Shown: positions 54,688-64,000 of the stretch, in pieces
Layout: the number at the start of each line of letters is the position of its first letter
Position numbering within the stretch: position 1 is the first letter of the stretch
Source of the DNA: Nitrospina sp.
GTDB lineage: Bacteria > Nitrospinota > Nitrospinia > Nitrospinales > JACRGP01
Length of the DNA stretch: 64,000 bases
NCBI GenBank assembly: GCA_024648695.1
Contig: JACAVV010000006.1
Span: 124,001-188,000, forward strand
Reading direction: 5' to 3'
Made by a program: the position numbers and the translations under genes
The notes under the pieces: generated by a model
Told to the model about the DNA's origin: nothing
Database searches by the model: none
Seen by the model: only the letters and a program-made list of their open reading frames with translations

Positions 54688-56823
54688 CTATGGAAAATTA
54701 TGAACCATGATTCGAACATTGAGGCCATCCTGCATCCAACCAATATTATCGTTTCCGGCGATTGTGGTGATAATTCCATCCGGATCAATTTTTCGAATAC
54801 GGTTCTCATCCCGATCCGAAAAGTACAAATTCCCTTTAGAATCCATACTCATGCGGTAGGGGGTTTTGATTTGAGCATCCTTTGCAAATCCTCCATCTCC
54901 GGAATATCCTTGCTGGCCGGTTCCTGCAAACAGTGAAATGATGCCACTTTTATCAATTTTTCTTATGATGTGAGCGGACTCCTCCGCAATCAACAAGTCG
55001 CCGCCATTGGTGAAAGTCAACCCACCAGGCGACCGGATACCAGCAGATTTGGCCGGTCCCCCATCACCAAAATCCTTGAATTCTCCCGTCCCGGCCACCA
55101 AACTAACCTTTCCGTCCTTACTGATTTTTCTTATGACACTGCTCCCGGAGTCCGACACAAAAAGATTGCCCTCGGAATCCAGCGCCAGGCCCTTGGGATG
55201 AATTTCACCAAAGAGCTTTCCCCAGGATGCCTCCGCCACCTTATTGATGATCCCATTTTTGTCAATTTTGCGCACAAAAGGATTACTTTGATCCGCAATA
55301 TACATTTCACCCTGAGGACCCATCAGAATGTCGCTGATCGCATAAAACTCTGCGGACTTAGCAGGCCCCCCATCTCCTTTAACACCCACCCTTCCGTTAC
55401 CTGCGAACAGGGAAATGATACCATTGGAATCAATTTTCCTGATACCCCAGCCGCTTCCCACGCGGGCGGCAAAATAAATATTATCCTCTGGATCTATAGT
55501 AAGAGCGGAAGGTAATTTCAACGCCGCATCGACCGCCAGTCCGCCATTGCCTTCACTGCCTTCAAATCCGTTACCTGCGATAGTTGTTATGTAACCCTCA
55601 GGGTCTACCTGACGAATCCGGTGGTGTTGTTTATCGCAGAAAACAACGTTTCCATGACTGTCCACAACGAGGCCCGACGGCGAGTCCAGGTTAGCCCCCC
55701 GACCCGGCCCACCATCTCCCTTGAAGAACGATTTTCCATTGCCAGCCAAGGTACTTACGGTATGATTCTTCATGTTAAACTTTCGCACTCTGAAATGAGA
55801 ACGGTCCACGACCAGAAGGTTTCCTTTTCCATCCAGAGCGATGGCAAAAGGCAAGTGCAGGTTGGTTTCGGAACCGATTTCATTATCTCCATTATAATCG
55901 GCCTTTCCGGTTCCCATTACAGTCGTAATAATTCCCAGGTTATCTACTTTACGAACGCGATTGTTATTGCGGTCGGCTATGAAGACATTTCCTGTTGGAT
56001 CGACAACCACATCGGTTGGATAAGCAAGACTGGATTGGTTCGAAGGTCCATAATCACCACTGAAGGAATGCAGACTGTCCCCGGCCAGGGTTGTGATAAT
56101 CCCTCGGGAGTCAATTTTTCGAATCCGGTTATTGCCCCGGTCGGCGATATAAAGATCGCCCTCGTTGCCCAAGGCAATTCCAAAAGGATATTTAAGAAAG
56201 GCATCCAACGCCGGGCCAAAGTCGCCCCCATACCCAGGCAAACCCAGCCCGGCAATGGTGGATATGATACCTTCAGGGTCAACTTTACGTATTCGGTTGT
56301 TGGACCGGTCAGATATGAACAGGTTTCCATCTGGATCCACTGCCACATCCGATGGATAGTTTAAATGCGCTTCTAAAGCAGGCCCGTCATCCCCACCCAT
56401 ATCGGGAGTTCCGGTTCCTGCAACCGTGGAAATGATCCCCCTGGAATCAATCTTTCTGACCCGATGATTGTTCCTGTCTGCAATATACAGATCTCCTTTT
56501 GAATCGAAAGCCAGTCCCGCCGGAAAATTGAGGGCCGCTTCCCTTGCCGGTCCTCCGTCACCACTGAAACCTGCATCGCCATTTCCTGCATAGGTCGTGA
56601 TGATTCCCTTTTCATCAATTTTCCGAATCCTGTTTTTTGAGCGATGGGAGATGAATATCTCACCATTGGAATTAACCGCGATACCATCTACTAATGTCAG
56701 GACCACAGAAGTTGCTTTCTGATAATCTCCCAGGTATTTTTCAGCCCCGAAGAGGTTTGCTGGTATAATAAATGAAAGGAAAATTATTAAAAGCGGTATG
56801 GTTTTATGAATAAGACTGGTCAT
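54688..56823 (-). CDS. Secreted NHL-repeat beta-propeller protein
   Basis: 711 residues. Signal peptide about 1-27. About twelve NHL-type repeats with the unit pattern DSKGDLYIADRNNHRVRKID followed by GIISTVAGTG and a glycine-rich DGGPA linker, so two tandem six-bladed propellers are possible. No enzymatic domain. Probably a periplasmic or surface scaffold or receptor. proA and the LRR gene flank it; both the NHL and the LRR protein are exported repeat proteins. Confidence 0.9.
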   Translation of the reverse strand: MTSLIHKTIPLLIIFLSFIIPANLFGAEKYLGDYQKATSVVLTLVDGIAVNSNGEIFISHRSKNRIRKIDEKGIITTYAGNGDAGFSGDGGPAREAALNFPAGLAFDSKGDLYIADRNNHRVRKIDSRGIISTVAGTGTPDMGGDDGPALEAHLNYPSDVAVDPDGNLFISDRSNNRIRKVDPEGIISTIAGLGLPGYGGDFGPALDAFLKYPFGIALGNEGDLYIADRGNNRIRKIDSRGIITTLAGDSLHSFSGDYGPSNQSSLAYPTDVVVDPTGNVFIADRNNNRVRKVDNLGIITTVMGTGKADYNGDNEIGSETNLHLPFAIALDGKGNLLVVDRSHFRVRKFNMKNHTVSTLAGNGKSFFKGDGGPGRGANLDSPSGLVVDSHGNVVFCDKQHHRIRQVDPEGYITTIAGNGFEGSEGNGGLAVDAALKLPSALTIDPEDNIYFAARVGSGWGIRKIDSNGIISLFAGNGRVGVKGDGGPAKSAEFYAISDILMGPQGEMYIADQSNPFVRKIDKNGIINKVAEASWGKLFGEIHPKGLALDSEGNLFVSDSGSSVIRKISKDGKVSLVAGTGEFKDFGDGGPAKSAGIRSPGGLTFTNGGDLLIAEESAHIIRKIDKSGIISLFAGTGQQGYSGDGGFAKDAQIKTPYRMSMDSKGNLYFSDRDENRIRKIDPDGIITTIAGNDNIGWMQDGLNVRIMVHNFP

Positions 56824-56907
56824 TCAGAAATTAACGAAAAATAGAGGTTGAGATAACAGAATGGGTTCATTGGCAAAACTCAAGTTTTCTAAGGAAGCTC
56901 AATTAAA

Positions 56908-57738
56908 CTAACGAATCACGATTTGAACAGCCCCGTCTTTATTGTATTTGAAAACCGCCTTCATGGTTTCTTTTCCCAGCTGATTTTTCACAAGGTCCAG
57001 GAGTTTCAGATTTGGAAAGCTATTAGATTTTATCAATGCCACAGCACCGGTATCGGTCAATCCGTTTTGCCCCAGGTAAAAATTGATCAATTTTGGGAAA
57101 TGTGTGGATTTTGCCAGGGAAACAGCACCTTCATCGCGAATTTCATTTCTGAACAGGCTCAAAGTTTCCAATTCCGGAAAATTTTTGGATTGTGCAATCT
57201 GCTCCGCACCTAAAGGGGTGATCAGGTTATCGTTCAGCAATAGCGTCTTTAAATGTAAAAAATGGTCCGACTCCACCATCAGGCCGACGCCATCATCACC
57301 CACTTCGTTTTTCCAGAGTTTCAACGATTCCAGGTTTTTTATATAAGGAGACTCCACAAGCGCCAGCACCCCTTCATCACCCAGAAAATTTCCCCACAGA
57401 TCCAAATGTTTTAAATTGGATAAATGTTTTGACTTGGCCAGTGCTTTCATTCCGGCGTATTTGATCCTGTTTCCCTGCAATAAAAGCATCGTGACATTTT
57501 TCAACTCTTTCATCTTTGCTAGTTTCCTGGCTCCTGCAGTTCCTATTTTGAGGCCGGATAAATCCAAAGTGTCGCCATTTTCGCTTAATCTTTCCATTAT
57601 GGTGGCCTTGAAATCCTTAGCCTCCACATTATGTATTGGGCTAATAAGAAATATTAAAACTGCGATCCAATATAGGGCTTTCAACGGATAGTTTGTCGAG
57701 GATGTCATAGGTTCCGGATGGTAAAGGTTATTTCCCAT
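56908..57738 (-). CDS. Secreted leucine-rich repeat protein (RNI-like)
   Basis: 276 residues. N-terminal hydrophobic export signal after a short polar start (ATG 57738; ATG 57708 is an alternative), ending near VEA-KD. Then about seven ribonuclease-inhibitor-type LRRs of period ~26 (LDLWGNFLGDEGVLALVES; LSLFRNEIRDEGAVSLAKS; LDLVKNQLGKETMKAVFKY). The start overlaps the glycosyltransferase stop by 11 bases. Role unknown; protein-binding is expected. Confidence 0.85.
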   Translation of the reverse strand: MGNNLYHPEPMTSSTNYPLKALYWIAVLIFLISPIHNVEAKDFKATIMERLSENGDTLDLSGLKIGTAGARKLAKMKELKNVTMLLLQGNRIKYAGMKALAKSKHLSNLKHLDLWGNFLGDEGVLALVESPYIKNLESLKLWKNEVGDDGVGLMVESDHFLHLKTLLLNDNLITPLGAEQIAQSKNFPELETLSLFRNEIRDEGAVSLAKSTHFPKLINFYLGQNGLTDTGAVALIKSNSFPNLKLLDLVKNQLGKETMKAVFKYNKDGAVQIVIR

Positions 57739-58429
57739 ATGAGTAATAGGTTATCAGATATTTGATAAGGGTCCATATTATTTTTGAACCAGCTTTCAGC
57801 GTACCGGAAACGGTGCCGGTGATTTTAGAGACGCCTACTCTCTTCCTGTAATGAACCGGAATTTCCAAAGTTCTTAATTTATGCTTGATCGCCTTGATCT
57901 GCATTTCAACTGTCCAACCGAAATTTGTGTCCTCCATTTGCAAGGTCTTCAACGATGAGTACCGGATAGCGCGGAACGGACCAAGATCGGTATAGCGGCC
58001 CCGAAAAAACATTCGCATCATTGAAACGGCAAGAACGTTTCCGTACCGGGCCTGGGGGAGCAAAGCATCCCGGCTTTCAGGCAGGATCATCCTGCTCCCC
58101 AGCACAAAATCCTTTATCCCCTCTTCGATGGGCGCAATCAATTGGATGAGTTCTTCAGGATAATCGCTGTAATCTCCGTCAATAAAAACCACAATTTCTG
58201 GGTTGTCCAGAACGCTCATTCCTTTCAGACAAGCGCTTCCGTAACCTTTGCGGTCTTCAGTGACAACTTTAGCACCGTTTTCCTGAGCGACTTCAGCAGT
58301 ACGGTCGGTGGATCCGTTGTTTACAACAATGATTTCGTGGATTAATTTCCGGGGCAGGTCGTTCAGTACAAGAGGAAGCGAAGATTCCTCATTAAATGCG
58401 GGGATGATGACAGATATTCTGCTGGACAT
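57728..58429 (-). CDS. Family 2 glycosyltransferase (dolichyl-phosphate mannosyltransferase-like)
   Basis: 233 residues from ATG 58429. GT-A motifs: VIIPAFNEESSLPLVLNDLP, VVNNGSTDRTAEVA, FIDGDYSDYPEELIQLI (DxD equivalent), LGSRMI, DLGPFRAIR and FGWTVEMQIKAI. Acts on a nucleotide sugar and likely a polyprenyl phosphate. No transmembrane helices. 25 bases downstream of trpA, so it may be on the trp transcript. Confidence 0.88.
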   Translation of the reverse strand: MSSRISVIIPAFNEESSLPLVLNDLPRKLIHEIIVVNNGSTDRTAEVAQENGAKVVTEDRKGYGSACLKGMSVLDNPEIVVFIDGDYSDYPEELIQLIAPIEEGIKDFVLGSRMILPESRDALLPQARYGNVLAVSMMRMFFRGRYTDLGPFRAIRYSSLKTLQMEDTNFGWTVEMQIKAIKHKLRTLEIPVHYRKRVGVSKITGTVSGTLKAGSKIIWTLIKYLITYYSYGK

Positions 58430-58454
58430 GGGGTCCAATTGCCCTTGCGGGGTG

Positions 58455-59255
58455 TCAGGATTTCAAGGTTTGGTGAATGCTGGAAATAAACTCTGCCACC
58501 TTTTGGTCCCGTATTTCGGGGTTGCCACTATGCTCTTCTATCAGTTTGACGATGGCGCTACCGATGATAACTCCATCCGAAATTCCAGAAGCTTGCCGGG
58601 CCTGTTCGGGACCCGATATGCCGAATCCCACCAAAACAGGCCGTTCGCTTGCTTTACGAATCTCCAGCAATTTGGTCTCGATACCGGGTGGCAATTGACT
58701 TCGTACACCGGTGGTCCCGGTGAGGGAGACGTAATATATAAACCCCCGACTCCTTTGAGCGACCATTTCGACCCGATCAGGAGTGCTGGTCGGGGCCAAT
58801 AAGAAAATCATATCCAGACCTTTGCTATTGGCATAGTCTTCCAACTCTTTAGATTCTTCCGGTGGCAAGTCGGGCACGATGATTCCATCGACTCCTGCCG
58901 ACACGGCATCGTCTACAAATTGGCGGAATCCGTAAACGTGAATCGGGTTGAAACTGGACATCAACACTATAGGCAATTCTGAGTCCTTGCGAATTTCCGA
59001 AACCAAATTCACTATTTTCTTCAGGGTCGTCCCGTTTTTCAGGGACCGTTGCGACGACTTTTGTATTACGGGACCATCAGCCAAAGGGTCAGAAAAGGGC
59101 ACGCCTAACTCTACAATGTCAGCGCCATTTTTCTCTATGACGGAAAATAACTGGCGCGTGGACTCCAGGTCGGGGTCCCCCGCAGTGATAAAAGCGACCA
59201 AAGCTTTTTGATTATTTGACCTTAAGGTATTAAACCGTTCTTCGATTCGACTCAC
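58455..59255 (-). CDS. trpA: Tryptophan synthase alpha chain
   Basis: 266 residues. Cleaves indole-3-glycerol phosphate to indole and glyceraldehyde 3-phosphate. Catalytic glutamate in [17 protein letters not shown], and the phosphate-loop [25 protein letters not shown] is conserved. ATG overlaps the trpB stop by four bases (ATGA). Confidence 0.97.
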   Translation of the reverse strand: MSRIEERFNTLRSNNQKALVAFITAGDPDLESTRQLFSVIEKNGADIVELGVPFSDPLADGPVIQKSSQRSLKNGTTLKKIVNLVSEIRKDSELPIVLMSSFNPIHVYGFRQFVDDAVSAGVDGIIVPDLPPEESKELEDYANSKGLDMIFLLAPTSTPDRVEMVAQRSRGFIYYVSLTGTTGVRSQLPPGIETKLLEIRKASERPVLVGFGISGPEQARQASGISDGVIIGSAIVKLIEEHSGNPEIRDQKVAEFISSIHQTLKS

Positions 59256-60451
59256 AATTGAATTCCCATTCTCTCAGCAATTTGGGTGACGTCTTTATCT
59301 CCACGTCCAGAAAGGCAGACTACAATGATTTTATCTTTACTCAATTTCGGCGCAAGTTTCGCTACATGGGCGATGGCGTGCGATGACTCTAACGCGGGGA
59401 TAATTCCCTCGGTTTTGGACAATAACTGAAAACCTTCCAGAGCTTCATCATCGGTGATGGTTTCGTACTGGATTCTACCGGTATCCTTGTAATAACTGTG
59501 CTCGCATCCTACACCCGGATAGTCCAGGCCCGCAGAAATAGAATGCGCCTCTTGCACCTGGCCATCATCGTCATATAACAGATAACTCATCATGCCATGC
59601 AAAACCCCATTATTGCCATGCGATAAAGAAGCCCCGTGCTTGCCGGTCTCGATTCCCAGTCCAGCGGCCTCCACACCGATTAATCCAACATCCTTATGAT
59701 CGATAAAGGGGTAAAACAGACCCATTGAATTGCTTCCGCCCCCAACACAGGCAACGCACAAATCCGGAAGCCTCTGCTCGGTCTCCTGAATTTGCTCAAT
59801 CGTCTCCTCACCAATAATTTTCTGAAAGTCACGGACGATCATTGGATAAGGATGCGGACCCACTACAGACCCAATAATGTAATGCGTGGTTTCCACGGTT
59901 GTGATCCAGTTGCGGATAGCTTCGCTTGTTGCATCTTTTAGAGTACGCGTACCCGAAGAAACAGGGATGACCTTTGCACCAAGCAACTGCATTCGAAAAA
60001 CATTCAACGCCTGCCGCTTGATATCTTCTTCCCCCATGAACACATCGCATTCCAGACCAAACAAAGCCGCCGCCGTTGCCGTGGCCACACCGTGCTGGCC
60101 CGCTCCGGTTTCGGCAATCACCCGCTTCTTTCCCATTCTCAGGGTGAGGAGCGCACTTCCAATGGTATTGTTGATTTTATGAGCGCCGGTATGGTTCAAG
60201 TCTTCACGCTTGAGATAAACCTTCGCACCTCCAAGCTCTTTGGTCAGGTTTTCAGCAAAATATAATGAAGAAGGCCTTCCTACATATTGCTTAAGGTAAT
60301 ACTTTAAATCTTTCTGGAATTGAGGATCGGTTTGAGCTTCCTTGTAAAGGGCTTCCAGTTCCTTTAACGCGGGCATCAGGGTTTCAATAACGTATTTTCC
60401 GCCATACATCCCAAAGTGCCCCTTGGCATTTGGCAATTCCGCCGCTTTCAT
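59252..60451 (-). CDS. trpB: Tryptophan synthase beta chain
   Basis: 399 residues, PLP enzyme that joins indole and serine. PLP lysine in [35 protein letters not shown] and [15 protein letters not shown] are the glycine-loop and phosphate motifs. This is the classical TrpB1 type coupled to TrpA. 42 bases separate it from trpF. Confidence 0.97.
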   Translation of the reverse strand: MKAAELPNAKGHFGMYGGKYVIETLMPALKELEALYKEAQTDPQFQKDLKYYLKQYVGRPSSLYFAENLTKELGGAKVYLKREDLNHTGAHKINNTIGSALLTLRMGKKRVIAETGAGQHGVATATAAALFGLECDVFMGEEDIKRQALNVFRMQLLGAKVIPVSSGTRTLKDATSEAIRNWITTVETTHYIIGSVVGPHPYPMIVRDFQKIIGEETIEQIQETEQRLPDLCVACVGGGSNSMGLFYPFIDHKDVGLIGVEAAGLGIETGKHGASLSHGNNGVLHGMMSYLLYDDDGQVQEAHSISAGLDYPGVGCEHSYYKDTGRIQYETITDDEALEGFQLLSKTEGIIPALESSHAIAHVAKLAPKLSKDKIIVVCLSGRGDKDVTQIAERMGIQL

Positions 60452-60493
60452 AAATCGCTTCCTAATTTTATTTTTAAGTACATTAACCTGGTT

Positions 60494-61120
60494 TTAATCA
60501 CTATGAACTGCTTTTAAAAAGGACATTACTTTTTTAAAATCCTTACGCCCAGGAGATTTTTCCACTCCAGAGGACACATCAACTCCGTATGGACGCGCTT
60601 GCCTTATGCCCTCCCGGACATTCTCCGAGTTTAACCCACCTGCTAAAATTACAGGTCCTAAGCCCTTTGCTTTTTTGACCAATTTCCAGTCACAAGTTTC
60701 ACCGGTCCCACCTCTTCCTTTTTCAGAATAAGCGTCTAGCAGGAATCCCCGAACGCCCGAGTATTTATCCAGACCTTCAAGGGACCTGGCATCTTTTAAA
60801 CGAATCGCCTTGACAATCTTCCGAGTGATCTTTTTGCAATAAGCCGGAGACTCCTCACCATGCAGTTGAACGACATCTAACCGACACCGTTCCGCGATGG
60901 CATTGACCTTGTCCACCTCTTCATTCACAAACACGCCTACAGACTCAACAAACGGTGGCAGTTGGGAAACAATCTCCTTAACCGTTTTTTGCGATACCCA
61001 ACGGGGACTTTTTCTAAAAAAAATGAATCCCAGAGCATCGGCACCTGCTTCGATGGCCAATTGGGCGTCTTTTAAATTCGTGATGCCACAAATTTTAACC
61101 TTAACCCGAAGAGGGCTCAT
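60494..61120 (-). CDS. trpF: Phosphoribosylanthranilate isomerase
   Basis: 208 residues. KVKICGITNLKDAQLAIEAG with the catalytic cysteine, VQLHGEES, LLDAYSEKGRGGTGETCDW and VSSGVEKSPGRKDF are family hallmarks. The start overlaps trpC by 20 bases. Confidence 0.97.
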   Translation of the reverse strand: MSPLRVKVKICGITNLKDAQLAIEAGADALGFIFFRKSPRWVSQKTVKEIVSQLPPFVESVGVFVNEEVDKVNAIAERCRLDVVQLHGEESPAYCKKITRKIVKAIRLKDARSLEGLDKYSGVRGFLLDAYSEKGRGGTGETCDWKLVKKAKGLGPVILAGGLNSENVREGIRQARPYGVDVSSGVEKSPGRKDFKKVMSFLKAVHSD

Positions 61121-61916
61121 TTTCCTTACCTAACAAGCTTGCGAGTTTTTCTGAAATATTCTCCGAACGCATCAAGCTTTCCCCTACCAAAAACGCATGG
61201 GCTCCCCGCCCTTCAAATTCCTCAATTTCTTCCCGCCCGTGAATTCCGCTTTCACATACCAGAATCACATTGGGGTCGTAGGATGCCATTTTGATCAATC
61301 GCCGGGCTATATTGAGATCCGTTTTGCCAGTTTTCAAATCGCGGTTATTGATTCCCAGCAAATGGGCACCGGCATTATAAGCCATTTCCACATCCTTCTC
61401 ATTATGAGTTTCCACCAAAGCGGTCAATCCCAATTCCTTACCCAGACAAAGAAGATCGGAAAGCTGATTTGGATCCAACCAGGTGGCAATCAATAAAAAT
61501 AAATCGCCTCCAAAAGCTCTAGCTTCATACACCTGATATTCAGCAAAAATGAAGTCCTTGCGCAAACAGGGAATGGTCACCTCAGCCTTGACTTTGGAAA
61601 GGTTCTCAATATCCCCTCCAAAATAACGGCTTTCAGTCAAGACAGAAATAGCGGCGGCACCACCTTCATCATAGGCTTTAGCGATTTCCAGAAGATCAAA
61701 GTTTTCGCGTAGCGCGCCTTTGAACGGACTTCTTGGTTTGATTTCTGCAATCAGGCGCGTTCCCGAATCCTCTCCAGACTTCAAAGCTTTGCTTACATCT
61801 AAAGTGGGTTCGCGCTCTGCAATAGAATCCTTCAATTGGGATAAAGAAACTTTACGGATCGTTTCCTGCAATTCCAGCTTTTTGTCTGCGAAGATTTTAT
61901 CAAGGATATCACTCAT
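61101..61916 (-). CDS. trpC: Indole-3-glycerol-phosphate synthase
   Basis: 271 residues. EIKPRSPFKGALREN and DEGGAAAISVLTESRYFGGD, then LLGINNRDLKTGKTDL and ESGIHGREEIEEFE. Separate from trpF, as in most non-enteric bacteria, although the genes overlap by 20 bases. Confidence 0.97.
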   Translation of the reverse strand: MSDILDKIFADKKLELQETIRKVSLSQLKDSIAEREPTLDVSKALKSGEDSGTRLIAEIKPRSPFKGALRENFDLLEIAKAYDEGGAAAISVLTESRYFGGDIENLSKVKAEVTIPCLRKDFIFAEYQVYEARAFGGDLFLLIATWLDPNQLSDLLCLGKELGLTALVETHNEKDVEMAYNAGAHLLGINNRDLKTGKTDLNIARRLIKMASYDPNVILVCESGIHGREEIEEFEGRGAHAFLVGESLMRSENISEKLASLLGKENEPSSG

Positions 61917-61933
61917 GTCATTTGTCTCAAATT

Positions 61934-62953
61934 TCAGCCACCGTGGCTGATCCGGCCTAATTCCTTCAATTTGTTTTTAGCAGATCCACTTTGGATCGAT
62001 TCCCGTGCCATTTCAATTCCCTGCTTCATATCTTCGGCTTTTCCACACACATAAAGTGCCGCGGCGGAATTCAATAACACAATATCCCTGGGAGGCCCTT
62101 CCTTGCCGGATAAAATATCCCGAATGACCTCTGCATTGTGATCTGGGTCGCCCCCTTTCAGATCCTCGGCCTTACAAAGATTCAGACCAAACTGTTCGGG
62201 GTTCCATTGAAAACTATTCACCTGGCCATCGCGTAATTCGCAAACCCGGGTTGGACCCGTCAAGGTAATTTCATCGAGCCCGTCTTCGCCTTGAACCACC
62301 AATGCCCGTGAACTTCCCAGGCGCAAAAGCACATGAGCCAGAGGTGACAACCATCGATCGTCAAAAACGCCCAAAACCTGAAACCTGGATCCAGCAGGAT
62401 TGGTCAAGGGTCCAAGCAGGTTGAAAAGGGTGCGAAACCCCAATTGCTTTCTTACACCTACAGCGTGTTTCATCGCTTTGTGCATGAGGGGAGCAAACAG
62501 GAATCCGATACCTGCTTCGCAAATACAGCGTTCCACCACAGCCGTTTCCGCATCGATATTGACGCCAAGCGATTTTAAAACATCTGCACTGCCGGATTTA
62601 CTCGAAACCGCACGGTTCCCATGCTTGGCGACCACAACGCCTGCTCCTGCCACCACAAACGCAGAGGCAGTCGAAATATTAAACGTGTCTGCACCATCTC
62701 CTCCTGTACCACAGGTATCTACGCGGTCGCCTTCCGGAAGGTCCAGGCGTTGGGCTCTTTTTCGCATGACCCTGGCGGCACCCAGAATTTCCTCAACGCT
62801 TTCGCCTTTCATGCGCAGAGCGGTGAGAAACGATGCGATCAAGGTGGAATCGATTTCCCCTTCCATTATCCGGTCCATGGCAAAGACCATTTCATCTTCT
62901 GTCAGGGAATCACCCAGAACCACTTTGTGCAGTAAGGTCTGAAAGTCCATCAT
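61934..62953 (-). CDS. trpD: Anthranilate phosphoribosyltransferase
   Basis: 339 residues. [51 protein letters not shown] and GEDGLDEI are the PRPP/anthranilate motifs. Overlaps trpG by 44 bases; 17 bases before trpC. Confidence 0.97.
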   Translation of the reverse strand: MMDFQTLLHKVVLGDSLTEDEMVFAMDRIMEGEIDSTLIASFLTALRMKGESVEEILGAARVMRKRAQRLDLPEGDRVDTCGTGGDGADTFNISTASAFVVAGAGVVVAKHGNRAVSSKSGSADVLKSLGVNIDAETAVVERCICEAGIGFLFAPLMHKAMKHAVGVRKQLGFRTLFNLLGPLTNPAGSRFQVLGVFDDRWLSPLAHVLLRLGSSRALVVQGEDGLDEITLTGPTRVCELRDGQVNSFQWNPEQFGLNLCKAEDLKGGDPDHNAEVIRDILSGKEGPPRDIVLLNSAAALYVCGKAEDMKQGIEMARESIQSGSAKNKLKELGRISHGG

Positions 62954-63533
62954 TTCGATAGGTCCGGTCCGTTAAGTCCAAAAAGTTTTTCAACAAGTCT
63001 TTTCCATGTTTGGTGAGAATCGATTCCGGATGAAATTGCACTCCCTCAAGAAAATGCTCTTTATGCCGAATCCCCATAATTTCCTTTTGGTCTGTTTCAC
63101 TCGTGATTTCGAAATCAGGCGGAAGCGACTCCCTGTCGATGATCAGAGAATGGTAACGAGTCGCTTCAAACGGATTGGGTAGGCCATCATAAACCGATTT
63201 GCCATCATGATGCACCCAGGAAGTTTTGCCATGCATCAAGCGCGGAGCCTTTACGATCCTGGCCCCAAAGGCTTCCGCAATGGATTGACATCCCAGGCAA
63301 ACTCCAAGAATAGGAATCTTTCCTGTAAATTCAATAACCACTTCCTTGGAAATGCCCGCTTTTTCGGGAGTGCAGGGTCCTGGTGATATCACAATTTTCT
63401 CCGGTTTCATGTCCCTGATTTCTTTCAACCCAATTATATCATTCCGGTACACCTGAATGTCGGCACCCAGTTCACCCAGATATTGAACCAGATTGTAGGT
63501 GAACGAATCGTAATTATCGATCATCAGGATCAT
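62910..63533 (-). CDS. trpG: Anthranilate synthase component II (glutamine amidotransferase)
   Basis: 207 residues. Nucleophile cysteine in [15 protein letters not shown]; catalytic histidine-glutamate in VQFHPESI. N-terminal [20 protein letters not shown] is typical. Could also serve p-aminobenzoate synthase. The last ~14 residues overlap trpD. Confidence 0.96.
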   Translation of the reverse strand: MILMIDNYDSFTYNLVQYLGELGADIQVYRNDIIGLKEIRDMKPEKIVISPGPCTPEKAGISKEVVIEFTGKIPILGVCLGCQSIAEAFGARIVKAPRLMHGKTSWVHHDGKSVYDGLPNPFEATRYHSLIIDRESLPPDFEITSETDQKEIMGIRHKEHFLEGVQFHPESILTKHGKDLLKNFLDLTDRTYRNDGLSDLTAQSGSG

Positions 63534-64000
63534 AAGAGGAGTCCCCTTTCAGCCAGTTCAATGGCTTTTAGCAAAGCTTTACCTTTATTCATCGTTTCCT
63601 GGAACTCGTTTTCCGGAACCGAATCGGCGACGATTCCGGCACCCACTCCCAAAAATGCGGTTTGGTCCTTGATCACCAGGGTACGGATGGCAATAGCCGT
63701 ATCCATATTTCCTGAAAAGCCGATATAGCCGACGGCTCCGGCGTACAAACCCCGTTTATTCGGTTCCAGTTCCTCAATGATTTCCATGGCCCGGATTTTG
63801 GGTGCTCCGGAAACGGTACCCGCAGGAAATGCGGCGCGCAACACATCAAAACAGTCCATACCTTTTTTCAGCAATCCGCGCACGTTAGACACAATATGCA
63901 TGACATGGGAATAACGTTCAATAGTAAAACGTTCATTCACGTTTACGGAACCAATTTCCGAAACCCGTCCAAGGTCATTTCTCCCCAGATCCACCAGCAT
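63530..64000 (-). CDS. trpE: Anthranilate synthase component I, 5' end outside window
   Basis: Only the C-terminal ~156 residues are visible; the frame stays open to base 64000. [17 protein letters not shown], then [20 protein letters not shown] and [20 protein letters not shown] are chorismate-binding-domain motifs. ATGA overlap with trpG (63530-63533). No leader peptide or trp attenuator can be assessed because the start is outside. Confidence 0.95.
   Translation of the reverse strand: MLVDLGRNDLGRVSEIGSVNVNERFTIERYSHVMHIVSNVRGLLKKGMDCFDVLRAAFPAGTVSGAPKIRAMEIIEELEPNKRGLYAGAVGYIGFSGNMDTAIAIRTLVIKDQTAFLGVGAGIVADSVPENEFQETMNKGKALLKAIELAERGLLL

Noticed and set aside
55621-56364. 247-aa plus-strand ORF opposite the NHL gene
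   Set aside because: It is the antisense reading of regular NHL repeats, where the repeated codon pattern keeps the opposite frame open. No ribosome site or known motif.

Overview
The window looks like chromosomal DNA of a Gram-negative, flagellated bacterium. It carries an MltD-type lytic transglycosylase, a TolC-like secreted protein, a MurJ flippase, fliL/fliK flagellar genes and very large secreted repeat proteins. Gene content and the mixed deltaproteobacterial flavour suggest Nitrospinota (Nitrospina relatives) or a deltaproteobacterium-like lineage. That placement is an impression from the proteins, not a computed phylogeny. No rRNA, tRNA, CRISPR array or intact transposase was seen.

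Layout. 1-3.1 kb is the 3' part of carB. 3.2-9.7 kb holds small membrane proteins (DUF4112, a YqaE/Pmp3 proteolipid), two secreted proteins on divergent strands (FlgT-C-like, SUMF1/FGE-like), nth, an M14-like hydrolase and a LysM-rich mltD. 10-13.4 kb is a minus-strand flagellar block (FlhB-C-like, fliK, a DUF2802-like coiled coil, an unknown, fliL) that runs on from coaE, a class IV aminotransferase and cvpA. 15.8-23.4 kb is mostly minus-strand housekeeping: Nudix, an unusual HPr-fusion protein, HNH endonuclease, an FAD-linked oxidase paired with a VOC/DUF1338-like protein, a siroheme synthase N-domain protein and an SGNH hydrolase.

23.4-36.7 kb is the accessory core. A 281-bp MITE-like element has 18-bp inverted ends and an exact 9-bp target duplication. 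It is followed by two giant exported proteins: FG-GAP + Calx-beta (1392 aa) and FHA-like + DUF5650 repeats + Calx-beta (1900 aa). Both end in the same ~160-residue C-terminal domain. A third, decayed copy of this domain lies at 46-47.3 kb. Next comes a two-gene unit behind a good sigma-70 promoter: a MoxR AAA+ ATPase and a 607-aa partner that resembles EreA/TraB-like (DUF5682-type) proteins. This is a candidate minimal relative of the MoxR-based conflict systems.

36.7-57 kb contains dgkA, an LPG-synthase-TM flippase-like protein, an unknown 622-aa helical protein, a GNAT, murJ, thrH, an SH3/zinc-ribbon protein, an M32 carboxypeptidase, a ferritin-like hairpin protein, topA-dprA, a TolC-like protein preceded by a candidate structured RNA with its own promoter and terminator, an M50 protease, proA, an NHL-repeat protein and an LRR protein. 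57.7-64 kb is a GT2 glycosyltransferase downstream of a compact trpE-G-D-C-F-B-A operon on the minus strand (trpE cut by the window edge).

The most interesting items are the shared C-terminal domain of the giant exoproteins, the MoxR pair, the ncRNA/leader at 52.05-52.17 kb, the VOC-FAD oxidase pair and the precisely bounded MITE-like element.
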